Assembly: GCA_030597435.1 (NCBI GenBank)
Contig: JAUVRV010000011.1
Location: 1 to 16,718, forward strand
Origin: Gemmatimonadales bacterium
GTDB taxonomy: Bacteria > Gemmatimonadota > Gemmatimonadetes > Gemmatimonadales > GWC2-71-9
Length of the DNA: 16,718 nucleotides
Direction: 5' to 3'
The position numbers and the translations under genes are program-made. The notes under the pieces were generated by a model that made no database searches, was not told the origin of the DNA, and worked only from the letters and a program-made list of their open reading frames with translations. Of the stretch, positions 13,982-16,718 are shown one piece after another (within the stretch, counting starts at the first letter, position 1; the number at the start of each line of letters is the position of its first letter).

Positions 13982-14431
13982 CTACTCGGTCGACACCGGT
14001 TCCGCGTGCTCGCACAGTGCCGCGTGCAACGTGTGCCAAGCAAGGTTGGCACACTTCACCCGGGCAGGAAACTCGCGCACACCGGCAAATGCCGCAAGTT
14101 TCCCCAGCTCCTTGCGACGGGCAGATTGGTCGGCGTCGGCGGTGACCATCCCGTGAAACTTGTGGAACAGCTCCTCGGCCTCCGCGATCGACTTGCCCAT
14201 GACGGCGATAGTCATCAGTGACGCTGATGACTGCGATATGGCACAACCCGACCCATGAAAGCTGACGTCTTCGATCACGTCGCCGTTCAGCTTTAGGTAC
14301 ACCTTGATTTTGTCACCACACAGGGGGTTGTCACCGTGTGCCACGTGATCGGCGTCCTCGATCTCGCGGAAGTTGCGGGGGCTCCTGTTGTGATCGAGGA
14401 TGACCTGTTGGTATAGATCTCTCATTTCCAT
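13982..14431 (-). CDS. sufU: Iron-sulfur cluster assembly protein SufU
   Basis: A 149-residue IscU-fold protein of the SufU type. Conserved cysteines are C38 (NPLCGD, with D40), C63 (SGCAISQSSASLM) and C127 (RVKCANLAWHTL). The interval between the second and third Cys is long (64 residues), as in zinc-containing SufU rather than IscU. Known SufU acts as a zinc-dependent sulfurtransferase accepting persulfide sulfur from SufS and passing it on to SufBCD. It starts two bases after the sufS stop (TGA-TA-ATG). MRDLYQQ at 14425 is an alternative start two codons later. The ribosome site is weak (AGGTG about 10 bases upstream), consistent with coupling to sufS. Confidence 0.95.
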   Translation of the reverse strand: MEMRDLYQQVILDHNRSPRNFREIEDADHVAHGDNPLCGDKIKVYLKLNGDVIEDVSFHGSGCAISQSSASLMTIAVMGKSIAEAEELFHKFHGMVTADADQSARRKELGKLAAFAGVREFPARVKCANLAWHTLHAALCEHAEPVSTE

Positions 14432-14433
14432 TA

Positions 14434-15687
14434 TCAGCCAAACACCTCACGTGCTTCCATTAGCGCTTTGGTCAGGGTATCAACTTCCTCGACCGTATTG
14501 TAGAACGCGAACGAGGCCCGCGCTGTGGCCGGTACGCCGAAGAAATCCATGATCGGCTGGGTACAGTGGTGCCCAGTGCGGATCGCGACACCTTCCTGGT
14601 CAACGATGGTACCGATATCGTGAGCGTGGATTCCGTCTACCGTGAACGATATCACACTAGCTCTGGACTCGGCCGATCCAATGACCTGCAGGCCCGGCAC
14701 CGTTGCTAGTCGCTCGAGAGCGTATTCCAACAGCACCCTCTCCTGTTCGCGAACGAAGTCCCAGCCTAGCTGCTCCAGATATTCGATGGCAACCCCCATA
14801 CCGATGGCGCCAGCAATATGGGGCGTTCCAGCCTCGAATTTTGCCGGCGGTGGAGCATAGGTGGTCTTCTCGAATGTGACCGACCGGATCATCTCACCGC
14901 CACCCTGGTAAGGCGGCATCGTCTCCAGCAGCTCAATGCGGCCGTACAATACGCCAATGCCGGTCGGCCCATACATCTTGTGACCGGACACGGTGTAGAA
15001 ATCACAGCCGATGTCCTGCACATCTATGGGCATGTGCGGAGCCGCCTGCGCACCGTCGATCAGCACAACAGCCGATTGTTCCTTGGCGAGCCCCACTAAA
15101 TGCTTCACGTCGTTTATGGTGCCCAATGAGTTCGACACGTGAACCAAGGCAACGATCTTGACCCGTGGACCCAGCAATTTCTCGTACTCCGAAATGATCA
15201 GCGTCCCTGAAGTGTCAATCGGAGCAACGCGCAGATTGGCACCAACCGATTCACACAACAGCTGCCACGGTACAATGTTCGAGTGATGCTCCATGGCGGA
15301 GATCACCACTTCGTCACCGGGTTGGAGCACCAGCCTCCCGTAGCTGCTCGCCACCAAATTGATGGCTTCCGTGGTCCCTCTGACGAACACCACCTCAGCG
15401 GGATTGGCGGCATTGAGGAACCGCTGCGCCTTGACCCGCGCCGCCTCGTATGCCGCGGTAGCCTGCTCGCTGAGGTAGTAGACACCTCTGTGAATGTTGG
15501 AGTTCTGGTAGCTGTAGTACCGCGACAGGGCCTCGATCACCTGCTTGGGTTTCTGGCTCGTGGCCGCGTTGTCGAGATAGGTTAGAGGTTTGCCACGGAC
15601 CTGCTGATGAAGTGCCGGAAAGTCCTGCCTGATCTGCTCGATATCGATCGTTCCGGTTGTGCTGTCCGGCTCAATTCTTGGCTGCAT
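14434..15687 (-). CDS. sufS: Cysteine desulfurase SufS
   Basis: A 417-residue class V PLP enzyme of the group II desulfurase (SufS/CsdA) type, which removes sulfur from cysteine to give alanine and an enzyme persulfide. Seen: YLDNAATSQKP (37-47), AMEHHSNIVPW (131-141) with His at 134, DGAQAAPH (211-218), the PLP lysine K237 in SGHKMYGPTG, and the catalytic cysteine C375 in RTGHHCTQP. Length is typical. The ATG at 15687 lies five bases after the sufD stop, with AGGTAACGACG as a moderate ribosome site. Its partner sufU follows immediately. It differs clearly from the class V enzyme at 1496-2650, which lacks the catalytic cysteine loop. Confidence 0.97.
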   Translation of the reverse strand: MQPRIEPDSTTGTIDIEQIRQDFPALHQQVRGKPLTYLDNAATSQKPKQVIEALSRYYSYQNSNIHRGVYYLSEQATAAYEAARVKAQRFLNAANPAEVVFVRGTTEAINLVASSYGRLVLQPGDEVVISAMEHHSNIVPWQLLCESVGANLRVAPIDTSGTLIISEYEKLLGPRVKIVALVHVSNSLGTINDVKHLVGLAKEQSAVVLIDGAQAAPHMPIDVQDIGCDFYTVSGHKMYGPTGIGVLYGRIELLETMPPYQGGGEMIRSVTFEKTTYAPPPAKFEAGTPHIAGAIGMGVAIEYLEQLGWDFVREQERVLLEYALERLATVPGLQVIGSAESRASVISFTVDGIHAHDIGTIVDQEGVAIRTGHHCTQPIMDFFGVPATARASFAFYNTVEEVDTLTKALMEAREVFG

Positions 15688-15692
15688 CGTCG

Positions 15693-16718
15693 TTACCTGG
15701 CCACACGTCGTCGTTCCGCTCCCTCATCCAGCCTTGCATGCACCAACTCGTCGAGTTGCTCCCTCAGCTCTGCAATCTCGATCTTGTTGAGGATCTCCAC
15801 TCCGAAACCATAGGTGAGGAGGTTGCGAGCGACCTCGGCTTCGATCCCTCGGGTCTGCAAATAGAACAGTGCCTTCTCGTCGATCGGGCCCAGTGTTGCA
15901 CCGTGCGTGCACCTCACGTCGTCGGCATAGATCTCCAACTGCGGTTGGCTGTCGGCGCGAGCTCCTGCGGACAACAACAGGTTGTTGTTGGTCTGCTTGG
16001 AGTCAGTCTGCTGGGCACCTGGCTGAACCACGATCCTCCCAGTAAACACGCCGCGGGACTCGTCATCATAGATCCCGTTGAAGAACTCCCAGCTGTTACA
16101 GCGAGGCTGTGCGTGCTCGATGGTCGTGTGATGGTCGACGTGTTGATTGCCTTGGATCTGTGTGAGTCCATAGAGACTACACTCTGCACCCTCACCGGCC
16201 AGTACCGCATTGATGTTGTGACGCGACAGCGCCGCGCCGATTTCTATCGTCGTGAGCGTGAAGTTGCTGTCGCGTCTCTGATGCGATTGGGTAGTGGCGG
16301 TGTGACTTGCCCGCGCACCTTCGCGCTGAACGCGATACAGGTGCAACCGAGCATTCTCCTGTACCACGGCCTCTGTAACGGCATTGGTCCAGTAGGTCCC
16401 GTCCACGAGACCGATGTGGCTCTCGATGACGGATGCCGCAGCGTTGCGGTCGACCACTATGAGATTGCGTGGATGGGCCACTACGGGACGATCCGCACTT
16501 GCAGTCAGGAAGAGAAGCTGGATCGGCTCGCCCAGTATCACGTTCTGTGGTACGTACAGGAAAGCACCGTCAGACATGAAAGCAGTACTGAGCGCGGTGA
16601 ATGGGTTGTCGGCCGTCTTGGCATACTTCGCAAGATGACGTTCGACTCTCTCTGAGCCGCTACTGGCGACGGCGCGCAGGCTACCCACCACCACTCCATC
16701 CGGAACACCGCCGGTAGA
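15693..16718 (-). CDS. sufD: Fe-S cluster assembly protein SufD (N-terminus beyond right edge)
   Basis: About 340 C-terminal residues of SufD, partner of SufB in the SufBC2D scaffold. The frame continues upstream through DGVVVGSLRAV to the window edge, so the true start is outside and the GTG codons at 16694 are internal. Seen: NPFTALSTAFMSDGAFLYVP, the beta-helix core, and the conserved C-terminal block DVRCTHGATLGPIDEKALFYLQTRGI followed by a helical end. This block holds the His important for assembly in E. coli SufD. It is read as SufD rather than SufB by the C-terminal pattern and by its position directly before sufS. sufB and sufC probably lie upstream, outside the window. Confidence 0.92.
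   Translation of the reverse strand, partial: STGGVPDGVVVGSLRAVASSGSERVERHLAKYAKTADNPFTALSTAFMSDGAFLYVPQNVILGEPIQLLFLTASADRPVVAHPRNLIVVDRNAAASVIESHIGLVDGTYWTNAVTEAVVQENARLHLYRVQREGARASHTATTQSHQRRDSNFTLTTIEIGAALSRHNINAVLAGEGAECSLYGLTQIQGNQHVDHHTTIEHAQPRCNSWEFFNGIYDDESRGVFTGRIVVQPGAQQTDSKQTNNNLLLSAGARADSQPQLEIYADDVRCTHGATLGPIDEKALFYLQTRGIEAEVARNLLTYGFGVEILNKIEIAELREQLDELVHARLDEGAERRRVAR

Noticed and set aside
15657..16655. Long open frame (332 codons) on the plus strand opposite sufD
   Set aside because: It is fully antisense to SufD, which has clear family motifs. The translation looks like no protein family and has no ribosome site.

Overview
The window (16,718 bp, moderately GC-rich) is a compact, gene-dense bacterial chromosome segment with no mobile element, CRISPR array, tRNA or rRNA that I can see. 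Gene content suggests a Chloroflexota-like lineage: a bacterial deoxyhypusine-synthase-like gene, a SufD-SufS-SufU type SUF operon with a Rieske protein, M23 peptidase plus bactofilin behind parAB, and apparently leaderless promoters. This placement is an inference from gene content and order, held with moderate to low confidence, because nothing here is a taxonomic marker.

Region 1 (1-2944, minus strand) encodes a three-pass CBU_0592-like membrane protein, a class V aminotransferase, a LOG-family (TIGR00730) nucleotide phosphoribohydrolase and a deoxyhypusine-synthase-like enzyme cut by the left edge. The last three form one operon whose probable promoter sits so close to the first ATG that the mRNA may be leaderless. 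Region 2 (2927-4469, plus strand) is a chain of three overlapping genes: an uncharacterised 97-residue protein, epoxyqueuosine reductase QueG and an uncharacterised 101-residue protein.

Region 3 (4492-10464, minus strand) is the most interesting part. In transcription order it holds mnmG, two near-perfect parS sites, parA, parB, a membrane-anchored M23 (LytM) peptidase and a bactofilin, then, after a 217-bp AT-rich gap, a NIF3-family metal protein. parA, parB and the M23 gene join through ATGA overlaps, and the bactofilin start overlaps the M23 end. A chromosome-segregation module is therefore translationally wired to a cell-wall hydrolase and a cytoskeletal scaffold. The parA promoter is strong by eye (TTGACC, 17 bp, TATATT) and lies just downstream of the parS pair.

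Region 4 (10587-12819, minus strand) is an ABC-2 (NatAB-like) export pair with overlapping genes. Region 5 (12962-13609, plus strand) is an anti-sigma-like membrane protein lacking the usual zinc-finger domain and with no sigma factor beside it. Region 6 (13606-16718, minus strand) is the end of a SUF iron-sulfur assembly operon: sufD (cut by the right edge), sufS, sufU and a Rieske ferredoxin-like protein.

The longest stretches without a gene are 5248-5464, 8407-8589, 12820-12961 and 10465-10586. All are under 300 bp and their promoter or repeat content is listed. No convincing intrinsic terminator was found anywhere.
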